DNA of 64,000 nucleotides. Origin: an uncultured Oscillospiraceae bacterium (GTDB taxonomy: Bacteria; Bacillota; Clostridia; Oscillospirales; Ruminococcaceae). Both the position numbers and the translations under genes were made by a program. The stretch covers positions 1 through 64,000 of the forward strand of contig CAKSPD010000006.1 of NCBI GenBank assembly GCA_934481385.1. Reading direction: 5' to 3'. Under the pieces are notes generated by a model. That model was not told the origin of the DNA. It saw nothing but the letters and a program-made list of their open reading frames with translations, and made no database searches. Below are positions 52,458 to 60,918 of the stretch, piece by piece. Every line of letters starts with the position of its first letter. The stretch's first letter is position 1.

Positions 52458-53600
52458 TTATTTTTTATTGTAATTTTCAAGTAAAGTTTTTATTTTTTCA
52501 TGCGGGTCAATTACAGAGCTTATTGAAACATCATGATTTATTGCCGCAATAAAGTATGCAATATACTTTGAAACATCAACTTCGTGGAACCATTCACGGC
52601 TGAGAAGTTCAGGAGTTCTGTATGTAAGGTTAGTGCCGAATACACCGTCAATATATCCGTCAGCATAAGCCTTGTCGAATTTTTCAAGACCGTTTGTAAA
52701 GATTGCATATGTAGCATTTGCAAAAATTCTTCCTGCATTCTTTTTCTTCAGGGCATATGCAAGGTCAAGCATTGATTCACCGGAAGAAATAATGTCATCA
52801 GCAATGAAAATATCTTTTCCGTCAACAGGATTTCCGAGATACTCATGAGCAACAATAGGATTTCTTCCGTCAACAATTATCGAATAATCACGTCTTTTAT
52901 AGAACATACCAAGTTCAACACCGAGAACAGATGCATAGTACATATTTCTGTTCAAAGCACCTTCATCAGGGCTGACAATCATAAATTTATCCTTAGTGAG
53001 TTCAATATCAGGAATATTCTTTATAACGCTCTTGAGAACCTGATATGTAGGCATAACGTTGTCGATACCCATAAGCGGAACAGCGTTCTGAACTCTCGGG
53101 TCATGAGCATCAAAAGTAATTATATTTGAAACTCCCATTCTTTCAAGTTCCTGCAAAGCCCATGCACAGTCAAGGGATTCACGGTAATTTCTTCTGTGCT
53201 GACGTCCGCCGTAAAGGATAGGCATAATAACAGTAATTCTGTGAGCCTTTCCGCTTGCAGCCTGAATAATTCTTTTCAGGTCTTGGAAATGGTCATCAGG
53301 GGACATACAGTTTTCACGGGAAAAGAGTTTATATTTGCAGTTATAGTTTCCTACATCGACAATAATATAGAGGTCTTTTCCTCTTACAGTTGACTTTATA
53401 TAACCCTTTCCGTCACCTGATGAAAAACGGGGGCATTCAGCCTCAATAAGCATTGTTTCGACATCTCTGCCACCTTTTTTAGCCCAGTCAACAAGATAGC
53501 TGTTTATTTTGCTGCCGAGTTCGGTTGCACTCTCCATAGCAATAATACCAACGGGAGCTACACTTGATTCCTGATTAAATAAAACTTCACTTGCGGTCAT
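52458..53600 (-). CDS. prs: Ribose-phosphate pyrophosphokinase, long divergent type
   Basis: The 380-residue protein is some 65 residues longer than typical PRPP synthases. It has the PRPP-binding loop DDIISSGESM and a catalytic-site segment RQHRRNYRES (canonical enzymes read RxxRPR) with FDAHDPRVQNAVP where FDLHAxQIQGFF is usual. It is of the long type found in Clostridia and presumably makes PRPP for nucleotides, His and Trp. AAAGGAA supports the start at 53600. It follows ppa after 24 bases, which would drive the reaction by removing pyrophosphate. Confidence 0.85.
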   Translation of the reverse strand: MTASEVLFNQESSVAPVGIIAMESATELGSKINSYLVDWAKKGGRDVETMLIEAECPRFSSGDGKGYIKSTVRGKDLYIIVDVGNYNCKYKLFSRENCMSPDDHFQDLKRIIQAASGKAHRITVIMPILYGGRQHRRNYRESLDCAWALQELERMGVSNIITFDAHDPRVQNAVPLMGIDNVMPTYQVLKSVIKNIPDIELTKDKFMIVSPDEGALNRNMYYASVLGVELGMFYKRRDYSIIVDGRNPIVAHEYLGNPVDGKDIFIADDIISSGESMLDLAYALKKKNAGRIFANATYAIFTNGLEKFDKAYADGYIDGVFGTNLTYRTPELLSREWFHEVDVSKYIAYFIAAINHDVSISSVIDPHEKIKTLLENYNKK

Positions 53601-53624
53601 AATGACAATTCCTTTCAAAAATAA

Positions 53625-54155
53625 TTACTTACAGAATTTATTGATATAGTTTTCTATATCTCCGGCAATAATATTTCTTGCACTTTCTGCATTTTCGATT
53701 TCATCGATAGCAGTTGTTTTGTTTTCAAGTTCCTTATATACCTTAAAGAAGTGAATCATTTCTTCAAAAACGTGTTTCGGGAGTTCATCAATATCGGTAT
53801 ATGTGTTATAATTAGGGTCATCGAACGGAATGGCAATAATTTTGTCATCGTGTTTACCGCCGTCCAGCATTCTTATAACGCCTATCGGATAACATCTGAC
53901 GAGTGTATGGGGATAAAGAGATTCAGAACATATAACCAACACATCGAGCGGGTCGTTGTCGTCAGCATATGTACGTGGGATAAGGCCATAATTTGCAGGA
54001 TAATGAGTAGAAGTGTACAGAATTCTGTCCATTTTTATAAAACCCGTTTCCTTATCGAGTTCATATTTGACTTTACTGCCCTTTGGAATTTCAACAACGG
54101 CAAAGAAGTCATTCGGACTGATACGCTTAGGGTCAATATTATGCCAGATATTCAA
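53625..54155 (-). CDS. ppa: Inorganic pyrophosphatase, family I
   Basis: This 176-residue soluble pyrophosphatase has [26 protein letters not shown] and the metal-binding [10 protein letters not shown]. The start chosen is the TTG at 54155, seven bases from AAGAAGGA; it gives the N-terminus MNIWHNID, seen in homologues. A TTG two codons upstream is too close to the ribosome site. It is first in the ppa-prs operon. Confidence 0.92.
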   Translation of the reverse strand: MNIWHNIDPKRISPNDFFAVVEIPKGSKVKYELDKETGFIKMDRILYTSTHYPANYGLIPRTYADDNDPLDVLVICSESLYPHTLVRCYPIGVIRMLDGGKHDDKIIAIPFDDPNYNTYTDIDELPKHVFEEMIHFFKVYKELENKTTAIDEIENAESARNIIAGDIENYINKFCK

Positions 54156-54222
54156 AAGCAAATCCTTCTTTCTATTTTAAAATATCAGGCTGAAACAAAA
54201 AACGGACAGCCCTCTACTTAAT

Positions 54223-54250
54223 AGTATACCATTTTTTGAGGATTTGTCAA
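54223..54250 (-). promoter_or_regulatory. Promoter of ppa-prs
   Basis: On the minus strand TTGACA (54245-54250), 16 bp, TATACT (54223-54228), with an extended TG. The leader of about 60 bases can form a GGCTG/CAGCC stem. Confidence 0.75.
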
Positions 54251-54369
54251 TAAGAGTTTAAAAATTCGGCAATCTAATGTAATTTTACACAAATTTATTA
54301 TAAATTTTGCAATTTTTTATAAACCCGAAAGAAGTGTAAACAGGCGGAAAATATTTTTTCAGAATAGTA

Positions 54370-54398
54370 TTGAAAAAAAATCAAAAAGATGTTATAAT
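54370..54398 (+). promoter_or_regulatory. Promoter of the LacI-sensor GGDEF gene
   Basis: TTGAAA (54370-54375), 17 bp, TATAAT (54393-54398), with an extended TG. Confidence 0.8.
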
Positions 54399-54430
54399 AA
54401 TATTAAATATTTGTTTTGGATTAATTTTAT

Positions 54431-56383
54431 ATGAAAGAAGTGAGTTCGTTGGAAAAATATATAAACATTGCTGTTATAGCTTCGGGTATAGATGAATATT
54501 ATCAGAGCTGTATTATTGAAGGAATCCATAAATTTGCCGAAGAAAACAAAATCAATGTTGCACATTTCATTGCATTCGGTGGAATAATGTCCGATTCAAA
54601 ACATGATACCGGAGAATACAATATATTTTCCCTGCCCGATTTTTCAGAATTTGATGGTGCGATTCTGCTTGCAAATACAATTTCATCATCATATATTGCA
54701 GATGAAATAATATCAAAAATCAAGAATGCCGGAATACCTGCTGTAAGCATAGACAGAGATATTCCTGAATTTTATCATATCGGGATAGACAACTCATCAG
54801 CTATGGAAAAAATCGTTGAGCATTTCATAGTTCATCATCATTTCAGAACATTCAACTACATATCAGGCCCGCAGAACAATCCCGAAAGTGTTCAGAGATA
54901 TAAAACATTCCGCAGAATTCTTGAAAAATATAATCTCCCATTTGATGAAAGACGTGTTTATTTTGGAGATTTCCGTGCAATGAGCGGACGGCAGGCAGCA
55001 GAATATTTTCTTGAATCAGGACTACCGCTGCCTGATGCAGTAATATCCGCAAATGATGTTATGGCTCTTTCTGCAATGAATATATTTGAGGAAAATAATA
55101 TAAAAATTCCTGATGATGTATGCTTTTCAGGATTTGACAATATATACAATGCAAGAAATTATTCTCCTGAACTTACATCAGTCCAGCGTCCTTTTACTGA
55201 ATCCGGAATACTCTCCTGTCAGCTTATATTTGAACATATAAACGGAAAGAAAAATCAGAGAAGTTTTATTCTTGATATGAAACCAAGATTCACCCAGAGC
55301 TGTGGCTGTAAAAGCTATAATCCTGAAATTTCTGAAAATTTCAAAAAAAATAACTATAAAAACCTTGAAAATAATTCCGTTTACCGTTCAATGATAAACA
55401 AGATGTCATGCAAGCTTATAGACTGCGACAACTTTGAGGAATATATCGAAAAGCTCAAGCCGTTTATAAAGGAAATCAAGGCGGAAGAATTTTATCTCTG
55501 CCTGTGTGACAACTGGAACAGTGATATTGACTGCAACGGAAATTATAATTTCAGTTTCAGCCATAATTTCACCATTAAAGGATATACAGAAAATGTAACA
55601 ATCCCCTGTGCATACAAAAACGGAAAATTCACAAGCATACCGTCCTTTGAATCAAAACGTATAATTCCTGAAATGTTTTCAGATACAGGAAAAAACAAGA
55701 TATATTACTTTGTTCCCATTCATTTTCGTGAAAGATGTCTTGGATACCTTGCAATACTCAACAGCAATTTCCCCATGAAAACCTCAATGTTCCAGACATG
55801 GAGCATTTCAATATGCAGTTCTCTCGAAAATATCAGAAAAATAGGCTGTCTTGACAATGCCGTAAAAAAGCTGAATTCACTTTATACTATCGATACACTT
55901 TCAGGAATATACAATAGAAACGGCTTTAAGAACTATTCCTCTGACCTTTTTGCATATTGCATAAAAGCTCATAAACCTGTTATGCTTATGTTCATAGATA
56001 TGGATAATCTTAAATTCATAAATGACAATTACGGTCATAAATTCGGAGATACAGCAATACATGCCGTTTCAAATGCAATAAAAAAATCCTGCATAAACGG
56101 TGAAATATATTCACGTTTCGGCGGAGATGAATTTATTATATTCGGAGCTGATTATTCTGAAGAAAATGCTGCTGCACTCACTGAAAGAATAAATGAAAAT
56201 ATAAAAAAGGAATCTGATAAGCTCAACCTGCAATATAATCTTACTGCAAGCATAGGGCATCATATACAGATTCCTGATGAAAATTCCCAGATTTTCCAGT
56301 TTGTAACAATTGCTGACCATGTAATGTATGAAAAGAAAAAGAAGAAGAAATCAAAATATCTTAAAGATACTAAAAACCAGTAA
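54431..56383 (+). CDS. Diguanylate cyclase with LacI-type sugar-sensor domain
   Basis: The 650-residue soluble protein has an N-terminal periplasmic-binding-protein fold of the LacI effector type (about 8-290: VSIDRDIPEFYHIGIDN, FNYISGPQNNPESVQRYKTF, VISANDVMALSAMNIFEENNIKIPDDVCFSGFDN). It lacks the helix-turn-helix. A GAF-like middle region and a GGDEF domain follow, with RFGGDEF near 563 intact and DTLSGIYNRNGF before it. It may link a cytoplasmic sugar signal to cyclic-di-GMP. The ATG at 54431 has no ribosome site; a TTG at 54449 has one (GAAGTGAG) and would give 644 residues. Confidence 0.87.
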   Translation: MKEVSSLEKYINIAVIASGIDEYYQSCIIEGIHKFAEENKINVAHFIAFGGIMSDSKHDTGEYNIFSLPDFSEFDGAILLANTISSSYIADEIISKIKNAGIPAVSIDRDIPEFYHIGIDNSSAMEKIVEHFIVHHHFRTFNYISGPQNNPESVQRYKTFRRILEKYNLPFDERRVYFGDFRAMSGRQAAEYFLESGLPLPDAVISANDVMALSAMNIFEENNIKIPDDVCFSGFDNIYNARNYSPELTSVQRPFTESGILSCQLIFEHINGKKNQRSFILDMKPRFTQSCGCKSYNPEISENFKKNNYKNLENNSVYRSMINKMSCKLIDCDNFEEYIEKLKPFIKEIKAEEFYLCLCDNWNSDIDCNGNYNFSFSHNFTIKGYTENVTIPCAYKNGKFTSIPSFESKRIIPEMFSDTGKNKIYYFVPIHFRERCLGYLAILNSNFPMKTSMFQTWSISICSSLENIRKIGCLDNAVKKLNSLYTIDTLSGIYNRNGFKNYSSDLFAYCIKAHKPVMLMFIDMDNLKFINDNYGHKFGDTAIHAVSNAIKKSCINGEIYSRFGGDEFIIFGADYSEENAAALTERINENIKKESDKLNLQYNLTASIGHHIQIPDENSQIFQFVTIADHVMYEKKKKKKSKYLKDTKNQ

Positions 56384-56387
56384 TATA

Positions 56388-56414
56388 AAAGACAGTCAAT
56401 GACTGTCTTTTTTT
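56388..56414 (+). terminator. Terminator of the LacI-sensor GGDEF gene
   Basis: AAAGACAGTC and GACTGTCTTT form a 10-bp stem with a 3-nt loop, followed by T residues. Confidence 0.88.
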
Positions 56415-56577
56415 ATTCAATAATGGTGTATTCAAAATTTTCCCAGTGAAGTTTTGTTCCTGTATCGCTTCCAAAAGGAAGAAGTGCAAGAGCAATAAAG
56501 ATTTCATCATCACTGTCAAGACGTCTGAGATAAGCATATTCTCCGTCAATGCGTGTTATTATATAATCAAATGACAT
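56413..56577 (-). CDS. DUF3006-like small protein, 54 residues
   Basis: This short frame follows the mreB-like gene by 15 bases on the same strand, with AGGAGG 12 bases before the ATG. The sequence pattern FDYIITRIDGEYAYLRR, then ALLPFGSDTGTKLHW and a terminal EYTIIE, resembles small DUF3006 beta-strand proteins (an Ile-Asp-Arg-x-Glu-Gly start and an LLPxG loop). Function is unknown. Frame and spacing look genuine, though the ribosome site is a bit far. Confidence 0.7.
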   Translation of the reverse strand: MSFDYIITRIDGEYAYLRRLDSDDEIFIALALLPFGSDTGTKLHWENFEYTIIE

Positions 56578-56592
56578 TTAAAACAAAACCTC

Positions 56593-57612
56593 CTATCTGT
56601 ATTTATATACAGGAACATTTTCAAAGCCGTCAAGAAGTGTATTCATTTCTTTAAAGGCAACACAAGTTCCTTTTGCAACACAGTTCATAGCATCATCTGC
56701 AACACGGCATTCAACACCGAGAGTTCTCTTTATAAGAGGTGCAAGTCCGCCCAGCAATGCTCCTCCTCCTGTAAGAATTATTCCGTTTGTATGTATATCG
56801 CTTACAAGTTCAGGCGGAGTATCTCCGAGAACCTTTCTTATAGCCTCAAGGATTTTGAATATTTCGTCCTCAACAGCCTCATAAAGTTCAGTTTCATTGA
56901 GATTTATTATTTCCGGAAGTCCCTTTATAAGATTTTTTCCCTTTACCTGCATTGATATTTCAACATTCGGGTCATAGAGATTTGCAAGATGTATCTTGAC
57001 ATATTCAGCAGTTCTCTCACCTATAAGCAGTTTATATTTATTCTGAACATATTTTATAATTGCATTGTCTATACAGTTTCCTGCAATTTTTATAGTATGT
57101 GATGTCACAACGCCGTTCATAGAAACAATAGCAACATTTGTAGTTCCTCCGCCGATGTCAACAACAAGATTTCCCTTGGCTTTTGTAATATCTATTCCTG
57201 CACCAATCATAGCTGAAATCGGTTCCTGAATCATATATACCTGCCTTGCACCTGCACTTTTTGCAGTATCAGCTACGGCTCTGCTTTCAACATCAGTTAT
57301 ATATGAAGGAACACATATAATAATTCTCGGCTTTATAAGCTGATGTCCTGCGACTTTCAGTATAAATTCCCTTATCATGCTGTGGGCAAGGTCATCATCG
57401 GAAATAACTCCTTCGCTTACAGGACGCACTACGGCAATATAATCAGGATTTCTGCCAATCATCTTATAAGCCTCCTTGCCTACTGCAAGGACTCTTTCAG
57501 TATATGTATTATAGGCTATAACAGAAGGTTCATTGAGAATAACACCTCTTTTTCCCATAGTCATAACTATATTTGCCGTTCCCAAATCTATTCCAATATC
57601 AGCACTAGGCAT
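56593..57612 (-). CDS. MreB/Mbl-family actin-like protein
   Basis: The 339-residue bacterial actin has phosphate 1 loop GIDLGTAN, phosphate 2 DIGGGTTNVAI, and adenosine motif GIILTGGGALLGG. It directs lateral wall synthesis under the membrane. Which paralogue (MreB, Mbl, MreBH) is unclear; mreC and mreD are not adjacent. AAGGGAGA supports the start at 57612, eight codons into the frame. It overlaps the recD2 stop by eight bases. Confidence 0.92.
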   Translation of the reverse strand: MPSADIGIDLGTANIVMTMGKRGVILNEPSVIAYNTYTERVLAVGKEAYKMIGRNPDYIAVVRPVSEGVISDDDLAHSMIREFILKVAGHQLIKPRIIICVPSYITDVESRAVADTAKSAGARQVYMIQEPISAMIGAGIDITKAKGNLVVDIGGGTTNVAIVSMNGVVTSHTIKIAGNCIDNAIIKYVQNKYKLLIGERTAEYVKIHLANLYDPNVEISMQVKGKNLIKGLPEIINLNETELYEAVEDEIFKILEAIRKVLGDTPPELVSDIHTNGIILTGGGALLGGLAPLIKRTLGVECRVADDAMNCVAKGTCVAFKEMNTLLDGFENVPVYKYR

Positions 57613-59815
57613 CGATAATCTCCCTTTCCTTTTCACGAAGCATATACGAAAGGCACGTATATCTTGATATTTTTTTGCTGTTTTCAGTCATTTCTCTTAT
57701 ATCGTCCTCAGTTCCTATAAGAATAAGAAGTTTTTTTGCTCGTGTTACAGCGGTATAGAGCAGATTTCTGTAACACAGCTTTTTGAATTCACATGAAACA
57801 GGCATTATAACTGCATCAAATTCACAGCCCTGACTCTTATGAACTGTAACTGCATATGCAAGCTCAAGCTGTGAAATCATATCAGAAGTGTATACAGCAA
57901 TTCTGCCGTCAAAGTCAACAGTAATTTCCGCAGAACTCCTGTTTATTTTCACAATGCGTCCTATATCGCCGTTATAAATTCCCGAACCGCTTTCATCGCC
58001 CTTATACCAGACTATTTTATAATTATTTTTAGTCTGCATAACCTTGTCACCCATTCTGAGAGTATAGAGCTGATTTCTTATTTCCGGTTTCAAATCATCA
58101 GGAGGATTGAACTGTCGCTGAAGAAAACGATTTAATTCAACAACTCCGAGCAGACCTTTTTTTGACGGCGAAAGAATCTGTATATTTTCAAACGGCGAAT
58201 ATTTATATGCACGAGGCAGACGTTTTCCGGCAAGGTCGGAAATAAGATGAATAACATTTAAAGGTTCTGTTCTTCTGAAGAAAAAGAAATCACTGTCACG
58301 TTTTTTGAGGTCGGGAAATTCACCGTTTATGATTTTATGTGCATTTGTTATAATACAGCTTGATTTTGCCTGACGGAAAACTTCCTTGAGCTGAACGACA
58401 GGAACTGCTCCGCTGTCTATAATATCTTTAAGGAGATTTCCTGCCCCCACTGAAGGAAGCTGGTCACTGTCCCCTACCATTATTATTTTGCAGTTATATT
58501 TCAGTGCTTCAAGCAGACTTGAAAAAAGCTGTACATCAACCATTGACATTTCATCTATTATTATAACATCGCATGAAAGCGGATTTTCCGAATTATGAAC
58601 AAATACATGTCTGCCTGCTGAATCAAATTCAACTTCGAGAAGTCTGTGAATTGTTTTTGATTCGTGTCCTGTAAGCTCAGACATTCGCTTTGAGGCACGT
58701 CCTGTCGGAGCAGTCAGAAATACTTCATAGTCCATTTTTTCAAATATCGATATTATAGCATTTATAGTAGTTGTCTTTCCTGTTCCCGGGCCTCCTGTCA
58801 TAACAAGTATACCCTTTGAAACTGCCTCTTTTATGGCTTCTCTCTGAAGTTCCTCATATTTTATATTATTTTCGGCTTCTTCAATATCTATAAGGAAATC
58901 GCAGTCAGTTTCAATTCTGCTCTGATACAGGATATTAAGACGTGATGATATATAATTTTCTGCCGAATAGTAACAGGGAAGATATACAAATTCATGTTTG
59001 TTTTTTATAAATTCAAACAGTTCTCTTTCTTCAAGAGCCTTACCGTAGGCATCGCAGAAATTGTCTTCCGATATATCAAGAAATGACAGTGCCTTTTCAC
59101 GCAGTTTATCAAGCGGAAGACAGGAATGCCCTCCGAGAGCATTCTGGCTTAATATATACTGTATACCGGCAATAATTCTTCTTTCGTCATTTTTTCCGAT
59201 ATTCTGTTCTGAAGCAAGAAAATCAGCTTTTGAAAAATCAAGGTCTATTCCATCTGCACACATATAATAGGGATTATCATTAATTACTTCAAGAGTATGC
59301 TCCCCGAAACATCTGTATGCTCTTATGGCAAACTGTGTTCTTATTCCGTAATCTGAAAAATATGACACAACGTTTCTTAAAGCAAAAAGTTTTTTAATAT
59401 CGCTTTCTATTTCCTTGTATTTACTTTTTGATATACCTTTGACTTCCATAAGTCTTTCAGGATTTTTCTGTATTATTTCAAGAGTATCTTTTCCGAAAAC
59501 CGAAACTATACGCTTTGCAAGCGATTTTCCGATTCCGCTTATAGCTCCGGACGAAAGATATTTTTCAATATTAACAGTATCATCAGGGAGCTTTCTCTCG
59601 CAGTATACCGCACAGAATTGTTTTCCAAATCTGGGGTGAAAACTGAAATTTCCCTCTACTGCGAGAATTTCTCCGCATTCAATTTCTCCAAGCTCTCCGA
59701 CAACGGTTAAAAGTTCACCCTGCACATCGAGGTCAAGAACAATATAACCATTTGATTCATTTTTAAAGAGAACATTTTCAACAGTACCTTCAATCCTCAA
59801 ATCTTTTTCTTCCAT
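57605..59815 (-). CDS. recD2: RecD2-type DNA helicase
   Basis: The 736-residue SF1B 5'-3' helicase has an N-terminal OB-like domain, helix-hairpin-helix repeats (GAISGIGKSLAKRIV), Walker A GGPGTGKTTTINAI, motif II IIDEMSMVD, GDSDQLPSVGAG, and C-terminal motifs V and VI with AVTVHKSQGCEFD and AVTRAKKLLIL. It is the RecBC-independent type (YrrC) that supports repair. Upstream sits a small membrane protein gene. Confidence 0.93.
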   Translation of the reverse strand: MEEKDLRIEGTVENVLFKNESNGYIVLDLDVQGELLTVVGELGEIECGEILAVEGNFSFHPRFGKQFCAVYCERKLPDDTVNIEKYLSSGAISGIGKSLAKRIVSVFGKDTLEIIQKNPERLMEVKGISKSKYKEIESDIKKLFALRNVVSYFSDYGIRTQFAIRAYRCFGEHTLEVINDNPYYMCADGIDLDFSKADFLASEQNIGKNDERRIIAGIQYILSQNALGGHSCLPLDKLREKALSFLDISEDNFCDAYGKALEERELFEFIKNKHEFVYLPCYYSAENYISSRLNILYQSRIETDCDFLIDIEEAENNIKYEELQREAIKEAVSKGILVMTGGPGTGKTTTINAIISIFEKMDYEVFLTAPTGRASKRMSELTGHESKTIHRLLEVEFDSAGRHVFVHNSENPLSCDVIIIDEMSMVDVQLFSSLLEALKYNCKIIMVGDSDQLPSVGAGNLLKDIIDSGAVPVVQLKEVFRQAKSSCIITNAHKIINGEFPDLKKRDSDFFFFRRTEPLNVIHLISDLAGKRLPRAYKYSPFENIQILSPSKKGLLGVVELNRFLQRQFNPPDDLKPEIRNQLYTLRMGDKVMQTKNNYKIVWYKGDESGSGIYNGDIGRIVKINRSSAEITVDFDGRIAVYTSDMISQLELAYAVTVHKSQGCEFDAVIMPVSCEFKKLCYRNLLYTAVTRAKKLLILIGTEDDIREMTENSKKISRYTCLSYMLREKEREIIDA

Positions 59816-59857
59816 AGCAAACCCTTCCGGAAATATTATATCATCATAAATATTATA

Positions 59858-60193
59858 CTATTTTTTCTGTGTAATTGCAAACGATTCCGAAAAATATTTT
59901 TTCAGTTCTTCCGGAGCAAGAAAAACGGCATTTTCATGATTAAGGCAGAATCTTTCACAAAAATCCTTATGTATTATCCCTGCCCCGCAGTCAAGAAGAA
60001 TAATATCCGCATCGGTCTGCTCCAGAACATCGGAAATCCGTTCTCTCAGGGTATCATCACCCGAAACAACAGGAATAACCGCAAAATAATTCTCCCTGCG
60101 GTTTCTGAAAATACATTCCGCAAAAAGCGAAACACCTTCCGCAATTGCAATTACTGTAATGATAAGTATAGCTGTAAGCAATGCACCGTCCAT
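59858..60193 (-). CDS. Small membrane-anchored protein of unknown function
   Basis: I do not recognise this 111-residue protein. It has one N-terminal helix (about 5-28), an RNRRE stop-transfer and a soluble domain of about 75 residues with alternating strands and helices (FAVIPVVSGDDTLRERISDVLEQTD, IILLDCGAG, NAVFLAPEELKKYF), like a minimal Rossmann-type half. GAGGTGA lies six bases before the ATG. Confidence 0.65.
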   Translation of the reverse strand: MDGALLTAILIITVIAIAEGVSLFAECIFRNRRENYFAVIPVVSGDDTLRERISDVLEQTDADIILLDCGAGIIHKDFCERFCLNHENAVFLAPEELKKYFSESFAITQKK

Positions 60194-60248
60194 AAAAAAT
60201 CACCTCATTGTTTTTTTATGATATTATATGAAAGTGCAACAGAAAATG

Positions 60249-60779
60249 TTAATGCGAAACAGCATATGACTCCACAATTATTTTCACAAACTCTGAAATA
60301 GTTGAATAAACCTTTTCAGCATCTTCATTTTTATATTTTATAGCAGTATGAAAAGAACCCTGAATTAAAAATGTAAGCATCATCTGATTTTCAATTGATG
60401 AATCACTGTTCAGCGTACGCTTTTTAATTTCCTGTTCTATTTTATCCACAAGCTTTCCGGAACGTATATCCGAAAAAAGTATTGATATTATCTCATGTCT
60501 TTTATAGAAAGCTGTGACGATTTCTCTTGTAAGTTCAGAGGGCTTTTCAAAAATACAGTCAAGGCATGTAAGTTCATTGAATATTTCCTGAATCACACTA
60601 TTTTCAACTTCATCAGCAAGTTCATAAATATCTGAATAATGAAGATAAAAAGTTGCCTTGTTTATAACAGCAATTTCTGAAAGTTCCTTTACAGTAATTT
60701 TTTCAACCGGCTTTTTTTTTCTAAGCTCAATAAAAGCATTTTTAATGCTTTTTTCAGTTTTTATAACTCTTAAATCCAT
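60249..60779 (-). CDS. TetR/AcrR-family regulator
   Basis: The 176-residue protein has a TetR helix-turn-helix in the first 50 residues (SIKNAFIELRKKKPVEKITVKELSEIAVINKATFYLHYSDIYEL). The C-terminal ligand domain resembles the short DhaS/YbiH type. It is divergent from glgB; its promoter overlaps the glgB -35 box, and the shared palindrome is a likely operator. AAAGGAT precedes the ATG. Confidence 0.88.
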   Translation of the reverse strand: MDLRVIKTEKSIKNAFIELRKKKPVEKITVKELSEIAVINKATFYLHYSDIYELADEVENSVIQEIFNELTCLDCIFEKPSELTREIVTAFYKRHEIISILFSDIRSGKLVDKIEQEIKKRTLNSDSSIENQMMLTFLIQGSFHTAIKYKNEDAEKVYSTISEFVKIIVESYAVSH

Positions 60780-60817
60780 GATTATCCTTTCACGACATTT
60801 TTTTCAAGTTGTCTGTT

Positions 60818-60847
60818 ATTATACTGTTTTATATAATTGGGTGTTGA
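60818..60847 (-). promoter_or_regulatory. Promoter of the TetR-type gene
   Basis: On the minus strand TCAACA (60842-60847), 18 bp, TATAAT (60818-60823). It overlaps the divergent glgB -35 box. Confidence 0.55.
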
Positions 60848-60872
60848 AAAATGCAGAAAATTATATTATAAT
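60844..60872 (+). promoter_or_regulatory. Promoter of glgB
   Basis: TTGAAA (60844-60849), 17 bp, TATAAT (60867-60872). Confidence 0.8.
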
Positions 60873-60888
60873 ATGATTATAATATAAT
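60860..60888. promoter_or_regulatory. Perfect 29-bp palindrome, candidate TetR operator
   Basis: ATTATATTATAAT and ATTATAATATAAT are exact 13-bp inverted arms around ATG. The palindrome covers the glgB -10 and the expected transcription start, so a bound dimer would block glgB. All bases are A or T except the centre G. Confidence 0.6.
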
Positions 60889-60918
60889 TATGAATTTTTG
60901 TCAACGGAGATGATAAAA

